In this document: piece by piece, positions 24,928 to 34,239 of the stretch | Layout of the letters: every line of letters begins with the position of its first letter | How positions within the stretch are numbered: position 1 is the first letter of the stretch | Source of the DNA: Geomonas sp. Red32 | Lineage (GTDB): Bacteria > Desulfobacterota > Desulfuromonadia > Geobacterales > Geobacteraceae | Reading direction: 5' to 3' | Length of the DNA: 64,000 bases | Assembly: GCF_023652955.1 (NCBI RefSeq) | Contig: NZ_JAKLOY010000009.1 | Span: 62,001-126,000 of the forward strand | Translations under genes and position numbers: made by a program | Notes under the pieces: generated by a model | The model's input: only the letters and a program-made list of their open reading frames with translations | Told to the model about the DNA's origin: nothing | Database searches by the model: none

Positions 24928-27471
24928 TTACTGCCTCCCGCGACCCTTCGGCTGTAGCTTTTTAAACAGTTCAAACCACAGCACGCTCAGAAGACCGGCC
25001 GACGCCGCTATGGCGACATCTAACGGGTGAACCGCGCTGAAACGGAAGACTTCCCTGGCTACGGGAATGTTCAACACTGCGGCGAGGAATGCCAAGGCCC
25101 CTCCGGTGACCCACCACTGGGCCGAATTGGGTGCCTTCAGGATGGAGCCTACCGTTACCGACCAGGAGCGGTTGGTGATCATAAGCCCGAGGTTGGCTAT
25201 GATCAAAGTCATGAACGCCAGGGTCCGCGCCTCGTATTCTCCCTGCCCGCGGTTGAGGCTAACGCCGAACACCGCCAGCAGCACCAGTAAGACGCCCAGG
25301 CCTTGGAGAGTGCTCAACAGTAGTACCATTCCGCTAAACAGCGGTTCCCGGGGGGGGCGCGGCGGCCGGTTCATCGCCTCGGGCTCGGCCCGCTCGACTT
25401 CGTAAACGACGGAACAAGCGGGATCGATGATAAGGTGGAGAAAAGCGATGTGGATCGGCATGAAAAGCAGTGGCCATTTGAAGAAAACCGGGATGAGCGA
25501 CATGCCGGCAATCGGCACATGGATGGCCAAAAGATAAGCCATCGCTTTCTTTAGGTTGTCGAAAATCCGCCGCCCCATCCGGACGGCCCGGACGATCGAG
25601 GCGAAGTCGTCGTCAAGAAGCACAAGATCGGAGGCCTCGCGAGCCACGTCGGTACCTCGTCCCCCCATGGCGATGCCGATATGGGCGGCTTTCAAGGCCG
25701 GCGCGTCGTTGACCCCGTCGCCGGTCATGGCGACGACCTCGCCATTGGCTTTGAGCGCCTGCACCAAACAAAGCTTCTGTTCGGGGACGACGCGGGCGAA
25801 GATGTTGACGGTTTTCACCCTTTCCCGCAGTTCGCCCTCCTCCATACCGGCCAATTCGTCGCCGGTGATCACCTGATCCGGCTCCCTTAGCCCGATTTGC
25901 CGGGCGATGCTCCTGGCGGTGCCGGGATAGTCCCCGGTGATCATGACCATTCTCATGCCTGCCCGGTAACAGTCCTGCAGGGCGCCGGCCACGGTAGGGC
26001 GCACCGGGTCGGCAAAACCGATCAGTCCCAGGAACTCGAAGGTGAAATCGTGCTGCTCTCCCGGCAGCCCCTCCTCCCGGAAGTACGAGCGGGCGACTCC
26101 CAACACCCGCAAACCGCCGTCGGCCATACGGGTAACCGCCGCCATCATCTCCTTTTGCTTTTTTTCCGTGAAATGGCAAAGGTCGAAGACCGCCTCAGGC
26201 GCGCCTTTGGCGGCTATCACATGGGCTTCGCTCTTCGCAGACCGCCAGACATGGGACATGGCTAGCAATTCCGGCGAGAGCGGGTATTCCTTTTCCAGGA
26301 ACCAGTCGACGTGCAGATGCTCGGTGTGCGCGAGATAGGTATCGCCGAATTCCTTGATCGCGCGCTCCATGGGATCGAACGGATCCCTCTGGCTGGCGAG
26401 GATGCTGAACTCGACGAGATCATGAAAGACCTCGGGTGGCAGATCGGTGCGGAAATCGCCAACGGGGCAGAACAGGCCGTCGGCGTGCAGGGCGGCGACC
26501 GCCATCCGGTTCAGGGTCAAGGTCCCCGTCTTGTCCACGCACAGAACGGTTGCCGAGCCGAGGGTTTCCACCACCGGCGATCGCCGGGTAAGGATCTGGG
26601 TTCGGGAGAGCCGCCAGGCTCCCAGGGCGAGGAAGATGGTAAGGACCACCGGCAGTTCGTTGGGCATGACTGCCATGGCGAGGGTGAGACCGGCCAGCAT
26701 GCCGTCGAGCCAGAGGCCACGGGTGAGACCATAGGTGACGATAAGAATGGCACAAAGGGCGGATACCACGGTGGCCAGGGTCCGCACCAGCCGGGCTGTT
26801 TCCCTTTGGAGGGGGCTTTCTTCCGCCGTTACCGTCTGTAATGCCGCGCCGATTTTCCCGATTGCGCTTTGCCGGCCGGTGGCGGTCACCCGGGCCAGCC
26901 CCTGGCCGCTTACCACCAGCGAGCCAGAGAAGACGAAGGGGACGTCGTCCCCCCCTGGCTGGACAAGCGGGGATGACGCATCGCCCGGCCGTTTCCTGAC
27001 CGGCGCCGATTCTCCCGTCAATAGCGATTCATCGGAAGCCAGGTTGGTGCAATCGAGCACCAGGGCGTCGGCGGGGACCCGATCCCCTTCCGCGAGAACG
27101 ATGATGTCGCCGCGGACGACGTCGCGGCCCGCGATACGTTGCTGGACACCATCCCGAATCACCAGTGCCCTGGGGCTGGAAAGATCCCGGAGCGCCTCCA
27201 ATGCCCGTTCCGTTTTGCTCTCCTGGTAAAGCGTGATCCCCATGACGAAGAAAATGAAGGCCAGCAGCATCAGGGCTTCCTGCATGTCACCAACCAGCAG
27301 GTAAATTGTGCCGCAGGCCGCCAGTAACAGGAACATCGGGTCCCGCATGACATCGAGGGCAATCCGGAGGTTGCCGCGTTGCCCGGAAGAGGGGAGGTCG
27401 TTGGCCCCTTCCTCCCGGAGAATCTCTTCTGCCTCAAGCGATGTCAGTCCCGCGATATTGTGGAGGTCCAT
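24928..27471 (-). CDS. P-type cation-transporting ATPase (P2-like)
   Basis: An 847-residue ATPase with the full set of P-type motifs: N-terminal cation ATPase domain ('LTSLEAEEILREEGANDLP'), 'LASDESLLTGESAPV' of the actuator, 'PNELPVVLT' in M4, phosphorylation site 'DKTGTLTLN' (Asp near residue 312), 'KGAPEAVF' of the nucleotide domain, 'TGD' and 'GDGVNDAPALKAAHIGIAMG' hinge. Six C-terminal helices follow. The M4 and M6 residues ('HLIIDPACSVVYE') differ from Ca2+ (SERCA/PMR1) and H+ pumps, so the ion cannot be fixed; Ca2+, Mg2+ or Mn2+ are possible. It is convergent with the second corrinoid operon and probably transcribed alone. Confidence 0.92.
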   Translation of the reverse strand: MDLHNIAGLTSLEAEEILREEGANDLPSSGQRGNLRIALDVMRDPMFLLLAACGTIYLLVGDMQEALMLLAFIFFVMGITLYQESKTERALEALRDLSSPRALVIRDGVQQRIAGRDVVRGDIIVLAEGDRVPADALVLDCTNLASDESLLTGESAPVRKRPGDASSPLVQPGGDDVPFVFSGSLVVSGQGLARVTATGRQSAIGKIGAALQTVTAEESPLQRETARLVRTLATVVSALCAILIVTYGLTRGLWLDGMLAGLTLAMAVMPNELPVVLTIFLALGAWRLSRTQILTRRSPVVETLGSATVLCVDKTGTLTLNRMAVAALHADGLFCPVGDFRTDLPPEVFHDLVEFSILASQRDPFDPMERAIKEFGDTYLAHTEHLHVDWFLEKEYPLSPELLAMSHVWRSAKSEAHVIAAKGAPEAVFDLCHFTEKKQKEMMAAVTRMADGGLRVLGVARSYFREEGLPGEQHDFTFEFLGLIGFADPVRPTVAGALQDCYRAGMRMVMITGDYPGTARSIARQIGLREPDQVITGDELAGMEEGELRERVKTVNIFARVVPEQKLCLVQALKANGEVVAMTGDGVNDAPALKAAHIGIAMGGRGTDVAREASDLVLLDDDFASIVRAVRMGRRIFDNLKKAMAYLLAIHVPIAGMSLIPVFFKWPLLFMPIHIAFLHLIIDPACSVVYEVERAEPEAMNRPPRPPREPLFSGMVLLLSTLQGLGVLLVLLAVFGVSLNRGQGEYEARTLAFMTLIIANLGLMITNRSWSVTVGSILKAPNSAQWWVTGGALAFLAAVLNIPVAREVFRFSAVHPLDVAIAASAGLLSVLWFELFKKLQPKGRGRQ

Positions 27472-27655
27472 TATTCTTGCCTTTCGTTTTTCACGGCGCG
27501 CCGCGGTCTCCTAAGGCGGACAGGGTTCCCGCCGCCTGCCCGCCTTAGGTCAACTTCCCACTTCATCTGCCCGGCCTCGACGGTCCGGTCTGCAGATGCT
27601 TACGCTTTTAACGGCGTCTTGGCGTCTCCGGTTGCCGCGTTGCCTCGTCAGGCGG

Positions 27656-27934
27656 TCAGTCGAACAACTCCGACAGCCACGATTTCTTCCTTTGGTAACC
27701 GTGCGATCCCTGGTGGTCGTCATGGTGGCTATCGTGACCCCTTAGGCCGTACCCACCATGCTGGGGCCGCTGTTCGGGGGGGGGCTGCATGGCGTAGCTT
27801 TGGGAGCGTTCGAGTATCTTGTCCAACTCTCCGCGATCAAGCCAGACGCCGCGGCATTCCGGGCAGTAGTCGATTTCCACGCCGTTGCGGTCGGCAATTT
27901 TAAGATCGATTCCAGTGCATACGGGACATTTCAT
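27656..27934 (-). CDS. zf-TFIIB type zinc-ribbon protein
   Basis: A 92-residue protein with the pattern 'MKCPVCTGIDLKIADRNGVEIDYCPECRGVWLDRGELDKIL', that is CPxC and CPxCRGVWLDRGEL, typical of the TFIIB-like zinc ribbon family (PF13453). The C-terminal half is His/Gly-rich ('GLRGHDSHHDDHQGSHGYQ') and may bind metal. ATG 27934 follows AAAGGAG. Function unknown; the neighbouring P-type ATPase makes a metal-related role conceivable but unproven. Confidence 0.85.
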   Translation of the reverse strand: MKCPVCTGIDLKIADRNGVEIDYCPECRGVWLDRGELDKILERSQSYAMQPPPEQRPQHGGYGLRGHDSHHDDHQGSHGYQRKKSWLSELFD

Positions 27935-28158
27935 AGTTTATCTCCTTTGCGGTAGCGGTCTTCGTGCCCAAGACAAGAGGGTGCAAGACGGTTGCCGGAC
28001 CGGGCAACGATCGTTGCCATCCCCCCCGCGAATAACGCGAGACCGCATTTTCCCCCCATCCAGATCCGGGCCGTTCTCTTTTAAGGGGAGGGCGCGGCTG
28101 GCTGAGCGGAAATAGCTGCTTGTAGATGACTTAAGAGGAGGCGACTCCCCGGTAACGG

Positions 28159-28491
28159 TTATGCGGAGGGGTAACGGTTTTTCGGGGGGACGTAGATCTC
28201 GAAAGATACCTGCGGAAGGACCGCAACGAGCGCGGGGATACGGTTACGGGAAATCTCGGGGGAGTGAGCCACCGCTGGAAGTGGCGAGAGCTGGAGGTAA
28301 TCGGCGCAGCAACAGCTCGTCTCGCAACAGTCTGCTTCGAGCTGAGCCGGCCCCTGCTCGGGAGAGCATAGCTCTAGCTGCATCTCTGCATCGGTTGCCG
28401 CGTGAAAGTCCATGCACGGGTGAGCAAAACAGGCTACCGGAGTCAGTAGTACGACCACTATAAGCAGTATGGCTGTCAGGCTCTCGCGCAT
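28159..28491 (-). CDS. Small secreted Cys-rich protein
   Basis: About 110 residues from ATG 28491 with a signal peptide 'MRESLTAILLIVVVLLTPVACFA'. The mature part begins 'HPCMDFH' and carries a dense cysteine cluster 'DCCETSCCCADYLQ' near residue 60, and a basic C-terminus. The pattern resembles small periplasmic proteins found beside heavy-metal efflux genes, but no efflux system is adjacent. The frame is open 25 codons further upstream; those codons appear to be the frameshifted tail of a DUF2905 pseudogene, so the later start is preferred. Confidence 0.5.
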   Translation of the reverse strand: MRESLTAILLIVVVLLTPVACFAHPCMDFHAATDAEMQLELCSPEQGPAQLEADCCETSCCCADYLQLSPLPAVAHSPEISRNRIPALVAVLPQVSFEIYVPPKNRYPSA

Positions 28492-28519
28492 GCCCGGTAA
28501 GATATCAAAGTTTTCAAAA

Positions 28520-28685
28520 AGGGCAACGTATCTTTGCATTCCCAAAAGAAACCAGACGAACTCCACAGCCGGCAGATGTCGCCGGGGAGCCGTCCCAGCG
28601 AGGGGATGCGGCCGGCTAGGGTCAGGATCACGCCGATGAGGGCGCTGATGAGACCGGGAATGATGAGCAGGTGGGGGGCTGTGTC
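28520..28685 (-). pseudogene. DUF2905 protein, degraded and frameshifted
   Basis: Read on the minus strand, 28676 down to 28575 encodes 'HLLIIPGLISALIGVILTLAG' followed by 'RIPSLGRLPGDI', a good match to the N-terminal helix and 'LGRLPGDI' hallmark of DUF2905. No start codon is present. After GDI the expected second helix appears only in another frame ('EFVWFLLGMQ'), which then runs into the next gene. The gene is therefore a relic with a frameshift near 28565 and a lost 5' end. Confidence 0.6.
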
Positions 28686-28863
28686 AAAAGCAGTTCCCCC
28701 TGACCTATCTCGACGATCTTCATCCCTCCGTGGCCCCGGCGAAGTGGACGCCGGGCCAATGCGTATTGCGAATAGCTGCTTCCTCGTGGATGTGGCGATG
28801 TCATGCCGGTGATGACCTTGTGGTAACTTGACCGTATTGGTGTGGTAGGGTGTTTATTTTTTC

Positions 28864-28892
28864 TTGACAGTAGTGCCGTTGAAGTCTATAAG
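28864..28892 (+). promoter_or_regulatory. Sigma-70 type promoter of the sulfate uptake operon
   Basis: TTGACA at 28864-28869, a 17-base spacer, and TATAAG at 28887-28892, about 58 bases before the sbp start. It is the best consensus promoter in the window. The AT-rich stretch downstream (28900-28932) could carry a sulfur-responsive operator. Confidence 0.65.
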
Positions 28893-28949
28893 TGGACCTC
28901 GTCAATTAGTCTATTAAATCTGTAGGACAAATCAACTGGAGGGGTTGCC

Positions 28950-29957
28950 ATGAAAAAAACGATTGTTGCGGCGGTACTTTTCACCCTGGGCGTCGCCATG
29001 CTGCCGGTCACCGCAGTCGCCAAGGATTTTCTCAACGTCTCGTACGATCCGACCCGCGAGCTTTACCAGGACTTCAACAAGGCCTTTGCCAGGAAATGGA
29101 AGAAGGAAACCGGTCAGGAGGTGACCTTCAAGCAGTCGCACGGTGGATCCGGCAAGCAGGCCCGGGGGGTGATCGACGGGCTGGAGGCAGACGTCGTGAC
29201 CCTCGCCCTTGCCTACGACATCGATGAGATCCATGACAAGGCGAAGCTGATCCCCGAAAACTGGCAAAAACGCCTCCCCCATAACAGCTCTCCGTACACC
29301 TCGACGATCGTCTTCCTGGTCCGGAAGGGGAACCCGAAACAGATCCGGGACTGGAACGACCTGATCCGGCCGGGAGTCCAGGTGATCACCCCTAACCCGA
29401 AGACCTCCGGTGGGGCGCGCTGGAACTACCTGGCTGCATGGGCCTACGCGCTGAAGCAGAAGGGGGGGAACGAAGCCAAGGCCAAGGCGTTCGTTGCCGA
29501 TCTCTTCAGGCATGTGCCGGTCCTCGATTCCGGTGCCCGCGGGGCGACTACCACCTTCGTGCAGCGGGGGCAGGGGGATGTGCTGCTGGCCTGGGAGAAC
29601 GAGGCCTTCCTCGCGGTGAACGAACTCGGGAGGGACAAATTCCAGATCGTGGTCCCCTCGCTGAGCATCCTGGCCGAGCCCCCGGTGTCGGTGGTCGACA
29701 AGGTGGTGGACAGGAAGGGAACCCGCAAGCTCGCCGAGGAATACGTGAAGTACCTCTATTCCCCCGAGGGGCAGGAGATCGCCGCCAAGAGGTATTACCG
29801 GCCACGTGACAAGAAGGTGGCCGCGCGGTACGCCAAGGTCTTCCCGAAGGTGAAGCTGGTTACCATCGACGATACCTTCGGGGGGTGGCGCAAGGCGCAG
29901 AAGACCCACTTCGCCGACGGCGGGGTATTCGACCAGATTTATGCCGGGGGGAGATAG
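28950..29957 (+). CDS. sbp: Sulfate ABC transporter, periplasmic binding protein
   Basis: A 335-residue periplasmic protein with a signal peptide ending at about residue 24 (AVA/KDF). '[20 protein letters not shown]', '[13 protein letters not shown]', '[16 protein letters not shown]' and '[20 protein letters not shown]' are all hallmarks of Sbp/CysP. It captures sulfate or thiosulfate for the CysTWA permease encoded downstream. First gene of the operon behind a strong promoter and an ACTGGAGGGG ribosome site. The permease genes are separated from it by two unusual inserted frames (29961 and 30115). Confidence 0.96.
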   Translation: MKKTIVAAVLFTLGVAMLPVTAVAKDFLNVSYDPTRELYQDFNKAFARKWKKETGQEVTFKQSHGGSGKQARGVIDGLEADVVTLALAYDIDEIHDKAKLIPENWQKRLPHNSSPYTSTIVFLVRKGNPKQIRDWNDLIRPGVQVITPNPKTSGGARWNYLAAWAYALKQKGGNEAKAKAFVADLFRHVPVLDSGARGATTTFVQRGQGDVLLAWENEAFLAVNELGRDKFQIVVPSLSILAEPPVSVVDKVVDRKGTRKLAEEYVKYLYSPEGQEIAAKRYYRPRDKKVAARYAKVFPKVKLVTIDDTFGGWRKAQKTHFADGGVFDQIYAGGR

Positions 29958-29960
29958 GCC

Positions 29961-30113
29961 ATGTTTCACCGGCGCTTACAGCCTGCGCGGCAATCACCCG
30001 CTTGGAGCGGAAAGGGGCGGGGCCGGGTAATCGCCCGGTCTGCCCGGGAACCCCACGGCGCAGCCGGCCTTTCCGGTGGCCGGGCGGTAGCGCCAAGCGG
30101 AAGGAGAGCCTGA
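29961..30113 (+). CDS. Possible 50-aa basic small protein
   Basis: An ATG three bases after the sbp stop, with GGGGGGAG upstream, opens a 50-codon frame that closes with TGA at 30111-30113, one base before the next ATG. The product is Arg/Gly/Ala-rich ('[19 protein letters not shown]') with no recognisable domain. Its close packing and ribosome site support translation; its composition could equally be GC-rich noise, so the call is weak. Confidence 0.3.
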   Translation: MFHRRLQPARQSPAWSGKGRGRVIARSAREPHGAAGLSGGRAVAPSGRRA

Positions 30114-30114
30114 G

Positions 30115-30942
30115 ATGGCGGCCGAACATGTGGTCATCGTCGGCAAAGGCGGGGTGGGAAAATCGACCACCGCGGTCAACCTCGCAGCTGCCCTGGCCGA
30201 GGCGGGGAAACGGGTCGTTTTTATTGGGTACGACCCCCACGGGAACTCTTCCCTGCCTCTGCGCGGAGAGAGTGAGCTGGCACCGCTGCCAGGATGGAGC
30301 GGCGAGGCTTCGCCGCAGTACGCCCGCGGGTACCGGCATTCGATCTGCCTCGAAGCGGGGGAACCGGTTTGCGAAGGGGAGGATCCCGGCGCGGCCGGCC
30401 TCATGATGCACCCCCTGCTGGCCGCCTACCGGCCCGAGTTCGTCGTGCATGACGTCTCCCGGGAGCCGGCGGCGAGCTTCGGAGTTCCGGCCGCGGTGGA
30501 AGGGGTGCCGCGTATCCTCGTGGTGACAACGGCAGACATGGCCGCCCTGCAGAGCGCGAATGCCTGCTTCGGCTGGCTTAATACCCTTCCGGCGGCCAAT
30601 TGCCGCTTCGGCGGAGTGGTCGTTAACAATTTGACCGGCCCCCTCTACGAGTCGATCGTTTCCGATTTCGTCAGCCGGACCGGGACCTCGATTGCGGCCA
30701 CCGTCTCCCGCTCGCTCATGGTTTCGGTAAGCGATTTCTATAACCAGACCCTGATCGAAGCCGCGCCCGTCTCGCAGATTTCCTTCGCCTATCGGAAGCT
30801 TGCCGGCTCCGTCATGCATGCCCGCGAAGTACGGCGCCCCAAGTTCCTGGAGGAAGAGGCGCTAAAGAAGTGGGCTCTTAGGTGGGGTGAGGTGATAACC
30901 GAGCTGGAGACCGGAGTGGTCGCCGGTGGGTTGGGGATCTAG
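30115..30942 (+). CDS. NifH/BchL-like P-loop ATPase lacking Fe-S cysteines
   Basis: A 275-residue SIMIBI ATPase. The deviant Walker A 'GKGGVGKST' is at residues 10-18 and '[11 protein letters not shown]' corresponds to NifH 'CDPKADST'. In NifH and BchL two cysteines hold the intersubunit 4Fe-4S cluster. The first (NifH 'GCAG') aligns with 'GAAG' at ~92-95 and the second (in 'DVVCGGFA') with 'REPAASFG' at ~116-123; both are Ala here. So the fold and ATPase site are kept but the cluster cannot form in the usual way. It lies between sbp and cysT, eight bases before cysT, so it is an integral gene of the sulfate operon. A regulatory or assembly ATPase role is inferred. Confidence 0.8.
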   Translation: MAAEHVVIVGKGGVGKSTTAVNLAAALAEAGKRVVFIGYDPHGNSSLPLRGESELAPLPGWSGEASPQYARGYRHSICLEAGEPVCEGEDPGAAGLMMHPLLAAYRPEFVVHDVSREPAASFGVPAAVEGVPRILVVTTADMAALQSANACFGWLNTLPAANCRFGGVVVNNLTGPLYESIVSDFVSRTGTSIAATVSRSLMVSVSDFYNQTLIEAAPVSQISFAYRKLAGSVMHAREVRRPKFLEEEALKKWALRWGEVITELETGVVAGGLGI

Positions 30943-30950
30943 GAGATTTT

Positions 30951-31781
30951 ATGGCATCGCATGGCGGAAAGAACAACGTCCTGCCCGGTTTCACACCGAG
31001 CCTCGGCTGCACCGTTTTGTACCTGAGCATCATCGTGCTCATCCCCCTGTCGTCGTTATTTTTCAAGACGGCGACCCTCACCTGGGATGAGTTTGTCGCC
31101 GCCGTGACCGCGCCGCGGGTGGTCGCCTCCTACCGGGTCACCTTCGGCTCTTCCCTGGCCGCGGCCCTGGTCAACGCATTCTTCGGTGTGCTGGTCGCCT
31201 GGGTGCTGGTGCGCTACCGGTTTCCCGGGAAAAGGCTGGTGGACGCCCTGGTGGATCTCCCCTTCGCCCTGCCGACCGCGGTTGCCGGGATCACCCTGGC
31301 CAGCATCTACTCCCCGAACGGCTGGCTTGGGCGCTACCTCGAACCGCACGGTATCAAGGTAGCCTTCACTCCTTTGGGTATCGTGGTTGCCATGGTCTTC
31401 ATCGGTCTTCCCTTCGTCGTCCGGACGGTGCAGCCGGTGCTGGAGGAACTGGACCGGGAGCTGGAGGAGGCCGCCTCCTGCCTCGGAGCGAGCCGCTGGC
31501 AGACCTTTTACCGGATCATCTTTCCGTCCATGCTTCCTGCCATCCTCACCGGGTTCGCCTTGGCCTTCGCCAGGGCAGCCGGTGAATACGGCTCGGTCAT
31601 CTTCATTGCCGGTAACATGCCGAAGGTCTCGGAGATAACTCCGCTGCTGATAATCACCAAACTGGAGCAGTACGATTATGCCGGAGCGACTGCCATCGCC
31701 TCCCTGATGCTCGTTGTCTCGTTCTTGCTGCTCTTATCCATCAACCTGCTGCAGAAGTGGAGCCGCCGCTTCGCCGAGTAG
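30951..31781 (+). CDS. cysT: Sulfate ABC transporter permease CysT
   Basis: A 276-residue inner-membrane permease with six helices. '[26 protein letters not shown]' at the N-terminus and the EAA loop '[32 protein letters not shown]' identify CysT/CysU; '[19 protein letters not shown]' is the family's C-terminal signature. It pairs with CysW to form the channel for sulfate/thiosulfate import powered by CysA. It starts eight bases after the NifH-like gene. Confidence 0.95.
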   Translation: MASHGGKNNVLPGFTPSLGCTVLYLSIIVLIPLSSLFFKTATLTWDEFVAAVTAPRVVASYRVTFGSSLAAALVNAFFGVLVAWVLVRYRFPGKRLVDALVDLPFALPTAVAGITLASIYSPNGWLGRYLEPHGIKVAFTPLGIVVAMVFIGLPFVVRTVQPVLEELDRELEEAASCLGASRWQTFYRIIFPSMLPAILTGFALAFARAAGEYGSVIFIAGNMPKVSEITPLLIITKLEQYDYAGATAIASLMLVVSFLLLLSINLLQKWSRRFAE

Positions 31782-31887
31782 CTCTTTTGCCACCCCGTCG
31801 ACCGGATGACCACGCCAATCCCTCTCCCGGGCGGGGGGCGGCGGGCGCGCAATTGCCGCCAAAACAGAAACTTTTTCGAGGTACGAG

Positions 31888-32754
31888 ATGCAGGTCTCCA
31901 TTCATCGCACGGTAAAGAAAAACGGGACCTCCGGTATCGCCGAACCGGCCTGGGTCCGCTACCTGCTGCTGGCCGTGGCCCTTTCCTTCCTGACCCTGTT
32001 CCTGATGCTCCCGCTGGCCGCCGTCTTCGTCCAGGCTCTGGACAAGGGGTGGGAGGCCTACCTGGAGGCACTCAAGGACCCGGACACCTTCTCCGCCATC
32101 AAGCTCACCTTGGTGGCCGCCGCCTGCAGCGTCCCGGTCAACCTCGTCTTCGGTGTGACCGCCGCCTGGGCCATCGCCAAGTTCGCCTTTCCGGGGAAGA
32201 GCCTGCTGATCACCCTGATCGACCTGCCGTTCTCGGTTTCCCCGGTGGTGTCCGGGCTGATCTACGTGCTCATCTTCGGGCTGCAGGGGTGGCTCGGTCC
32301 GTGGCTGCAGGCCCACGACGTCAAGATCATCTTCGCCGTTCCCGGCATCATCCTCGCCACCATCTTCGTCACCTTCCCGTTCATAGCGCGCGAACTGATC
32401 CCTCTCATGGAGTCCCAGGGGCGGGAGGAGGAGGAGGCGGCGCTGACCCTGGGGGCGAGCGGACTGCAGACCTTCTTCAGGGTGACGCTCCCCAACGTCA
32501 GGTGGGGGATCCTCTACGGGGTGATCCTCTGTAACGCGCGGGCCATGGGGGAATTCGGAGCGGTATCGGTGGTTTCGGGGCACGTGCGGGGCTCGACCAA
32601 CACCATCCCGCTCCAGGTGGAGATCCTTTACAACGAGTACAGCTACGCCGCGGCCTTTGCCGTGGCCTCGCTCCTGGCGATGCTGGCCCTGGTGACCCTG
32701 GCCGTCAAGAGCGTGGCGGAATGGAAAATCCGGCAGGTCTCTGCCGCGGAGTGA
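31888..32754 (+). CDS. cysW: Sulfate ABC transporter permease CysW
   Basis: A 288-residue permease, partner of CysT. The EAA loop '[32 protein letters not shown]' and '[20 protein letters not shown]' are the CysW signatures. A 106-base gap separates it from cysT, with no gene in it. It is followed 11 bases after the stop by cysA. Confidence 0.95.
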   Translation: MQVSIHRTVKKNGTSGIAEPAWVRYLLLAVALSFLTLFLMLPLAAVFVQALDKGWEAYLEALKDPDTFSAIKLTLVAAACSVPVNLVFGVTAAWAIAKFAFPGKSLLITLIDLPFSVSPVVSGLIYVLIFGLQGWLGPWLQAHDVKIIFAVPGIILATIFVTFPFIARELIPLMESQGREEEEAALTLGASGLQTFFRVTLPNVRWGILYGVILCNARAMGEFGAVSVVSGHVRGSTNTIPLQVEILYNEYSYAAAFAVASLLAMLALVTLAVKSVAEWKIRQVSAAE

Positions 32755-32765
32755 AAGGGGTACCG

Positions 32766-33833
32766 ATGAGCATCACGATAGAGAATCTCAGCAAGAATTT
32801 CGGCAACTTTGCCGCCCTGAGCGACGTCAACCTCGAGGTCCCGTCCGGTGAACTGGTCGCGCTTTTGGGGCCTTCCGGCTCCGGAAAGACCTCGCTGTTG
32901 CGGATCATTGCCGGACTGGAGCATCCCGACCGGGGAACGGTCCTCTTTAACGGGCAGGAGGCCACCCGGCGTCAGGTGAAACAGCGCAAGGTGGGCTTCG
33001 TCTTCCAGCACTACGCGCTCTTTCGCCACATGACGGTCTTCGACAACATCGCCTTCGGCTTGACGGTGAAGGCGAAAGCGGAACGGCCCGGCAAGGCGGA
33101 AATACGCGACAAGGTGGCACGTCTGCTGAAGCTGATCCAACTGGAACAGTTGGCCGGGCGCTACCCGGGGCAACTCTCGGGAGGGCAACGCCAAAGGGTG
33201 GCGCTGGCCCGGGCGCTGGCGGTGGAGCCGGAGGTGTTGCTGCTGGATGAGCCGTTCGGCGCCCTGGATGCCAAGGTACGCCTGGAGCTGCGCCGCTGGC
33301 TCAGACGGCTGCACGATGAGATCCATGTGACGAGCGTCTTCGTTACCCACGACCAGGAGGAAGCGCTGGAGGTTGCCGACCGCATCGTCGTCATGAACAA
33401 AGGGCGCATCGAGCAGGAGGGGACCCCATCGGAAGTCTACGACCATCCCGCCACCCCTTTTGTCTTCGATTTCCTGGGGAGCGTGAACCTCTTTCGAGGG
33501 AGGGTGCATGCCGGGACCGCCCAGATGGGAGGATTGAGAGTACACTCGCCCGAGCATGCCACTGCCGACGACGCTCCCGCGATCGGCTACGTACGTGCGC
33601 ATGACATAACGATCGAGCGGGTGCCGGGCGAGGGGGGGGCGGTCTCTGCGGAGGTGAGCCACCTGCTGTCGGTGGGGCCGTTGGTGCGGGTGGAGCTGCG
33701 GATAGCCGGCGGCGATACCTGGGAGGCGAATCTCCCGCGCGAGGAGGCCGACCGGCTGCAGCTGGCTGTTGGGGAAAAGGTTTTTGCCAGGCCGCGCAAG
33801 ATGCGTGTATTTGTTGAAGATTACCAGATCTAA
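32766..33833 (+). CDS. cysA: Sulfate/thiosulfate ABC transporter ATPase CysA
   Basis: A 355-residue ATPase. ATG 32766 ([13 protein letters not shown]) is the expected family start; the frame is open further upstream within cysW. Walker A 'GPSGSGKTS' near residue 36, ABC signature '[15 protein letters not shown]' near 138, Walker B '[14 protein letters not shown]' near 158 and H-loop '[15 protein letters not shown]' are intact. The C-terminal TOBE-like domain contains '[14 protein letters not shown]', characteristic of CysA. Last gene of the operon, followed by a terminator at 33882. Confidence 0.97.
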   Translation: MSITIENLSKNFGNFAALSDVNLEVPSGELVALLGPSGSGKTSLLRIIAGLEHPDRGTVLFNGQEATRRQVKQRKVGFVFQHYALFRHMTVFDNIAFGLTVKAKAERPGKAEIRDKVARLLKLIQLEQLAGRYPGQLSGGQRQRVALARALAVEPEVLLLDEPFGALDAKVRLELRRWLRRLHDEIHVTSVFVTHDQEEALEVADRIVVMNKGRIEQEGTPSEVYDHPATPFVFDFLGSVNLFRGRVHAGTAQMGGLRVHSPEHATADDAPAIGYVRAHDITIERVPGEGGAVSAEVSHLLSVGPLVRVELRIAGGDTWEANLPREEADRLQLAVGEKVFARPRKMRVFVEDYQI

Positions 33834-33881
33834 CTCCCGCTTGTCCGGAGGGGGCCCTCTGGTTTGAAAGGGGCAGAATAG

Positions 33882-33917
33882 AAAAAGGGCACCCGGTTTT
33901 TGGCCGGGTGCCTTTTT
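33882..33917 (+). terminator. Terminator of the sulfate operon (GGCACCCGG family)
   Basis: AAAAAGGGCACCCGG-ttttt-CCGGGTGCCTTTTT type hairpin, 49 bases after the cysA stop. Confidence 0.88.
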
Positions 33918-33999
33918 CTTGAAGCCTGGGGCGGGCGCCGTTGCTGCCGCTACCTTAACTTGACGGCGCCGCTTCGGGCCCCCCTGCCGGTTGCTACCG

Positions 34000-34203
34000 C
34001 TATCTCTGGCCGTGGATGACGCCGGGCTCGCCGGCACCGACCATGACGTCGGGCTCGGCCAGTACCCGTTTCGAATACCAGAGGTTGAGTACTTCATGGC
34101 CGTACACCGCTTTCAGCACCTGGGCGGTGGCGTCGTAGAGGGAAGCGGAGTGCTTCGAGAAAAGGCACCGTGGGCAGCGGTGCCCGGTCCGCCTGGCGGC
34201 GGG
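34000..34203 (-). pseudogene. C-terminal coding relic without a start codon
   Basis: On the minus strand an open frame from just after an in-frame TAA (34204-34206) to TAG (34000-34002) reads 'GHRCPRCLFSKHSASLYDATAQ', then 'GHEVLNLWYSKRVLAEPDVM' and 'GAGEPGVIHGQR'. It has balanced protein-like composition but no ATG, and only late GTG codons. It lies directly downstream of a triple 13-bp repeat that may have destroyed its 5' end. The parent family is not recognised. A short real protein starting at an internal GTG is an alternative. Confidence 0.35.
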
Positions 34204-34239
34204 TTACTTGTCGGGGTTACTTGTCGGGGTTACTTGTCG
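34201..34239. repeat. Three tandem 13-bp repeats
   Basis: GGGTTACTTGTCG occurs three times head to tail at 34201, 34214 and 34227. On the minus strand each unit contains CAAGTAA, and the first supplies the stop codon of the Cys-rich gene that ends at 34230. Confidence 0.9.

Noticed and set aside
29958-33833. Nitrogenase or methylthio-alkane reductase cluster suggested by the NifH-like gene
   Set aside because: No NifD/NifK-like subunits are present and the cluster cysteines are absent; all neighbours are sulfate transport genes.
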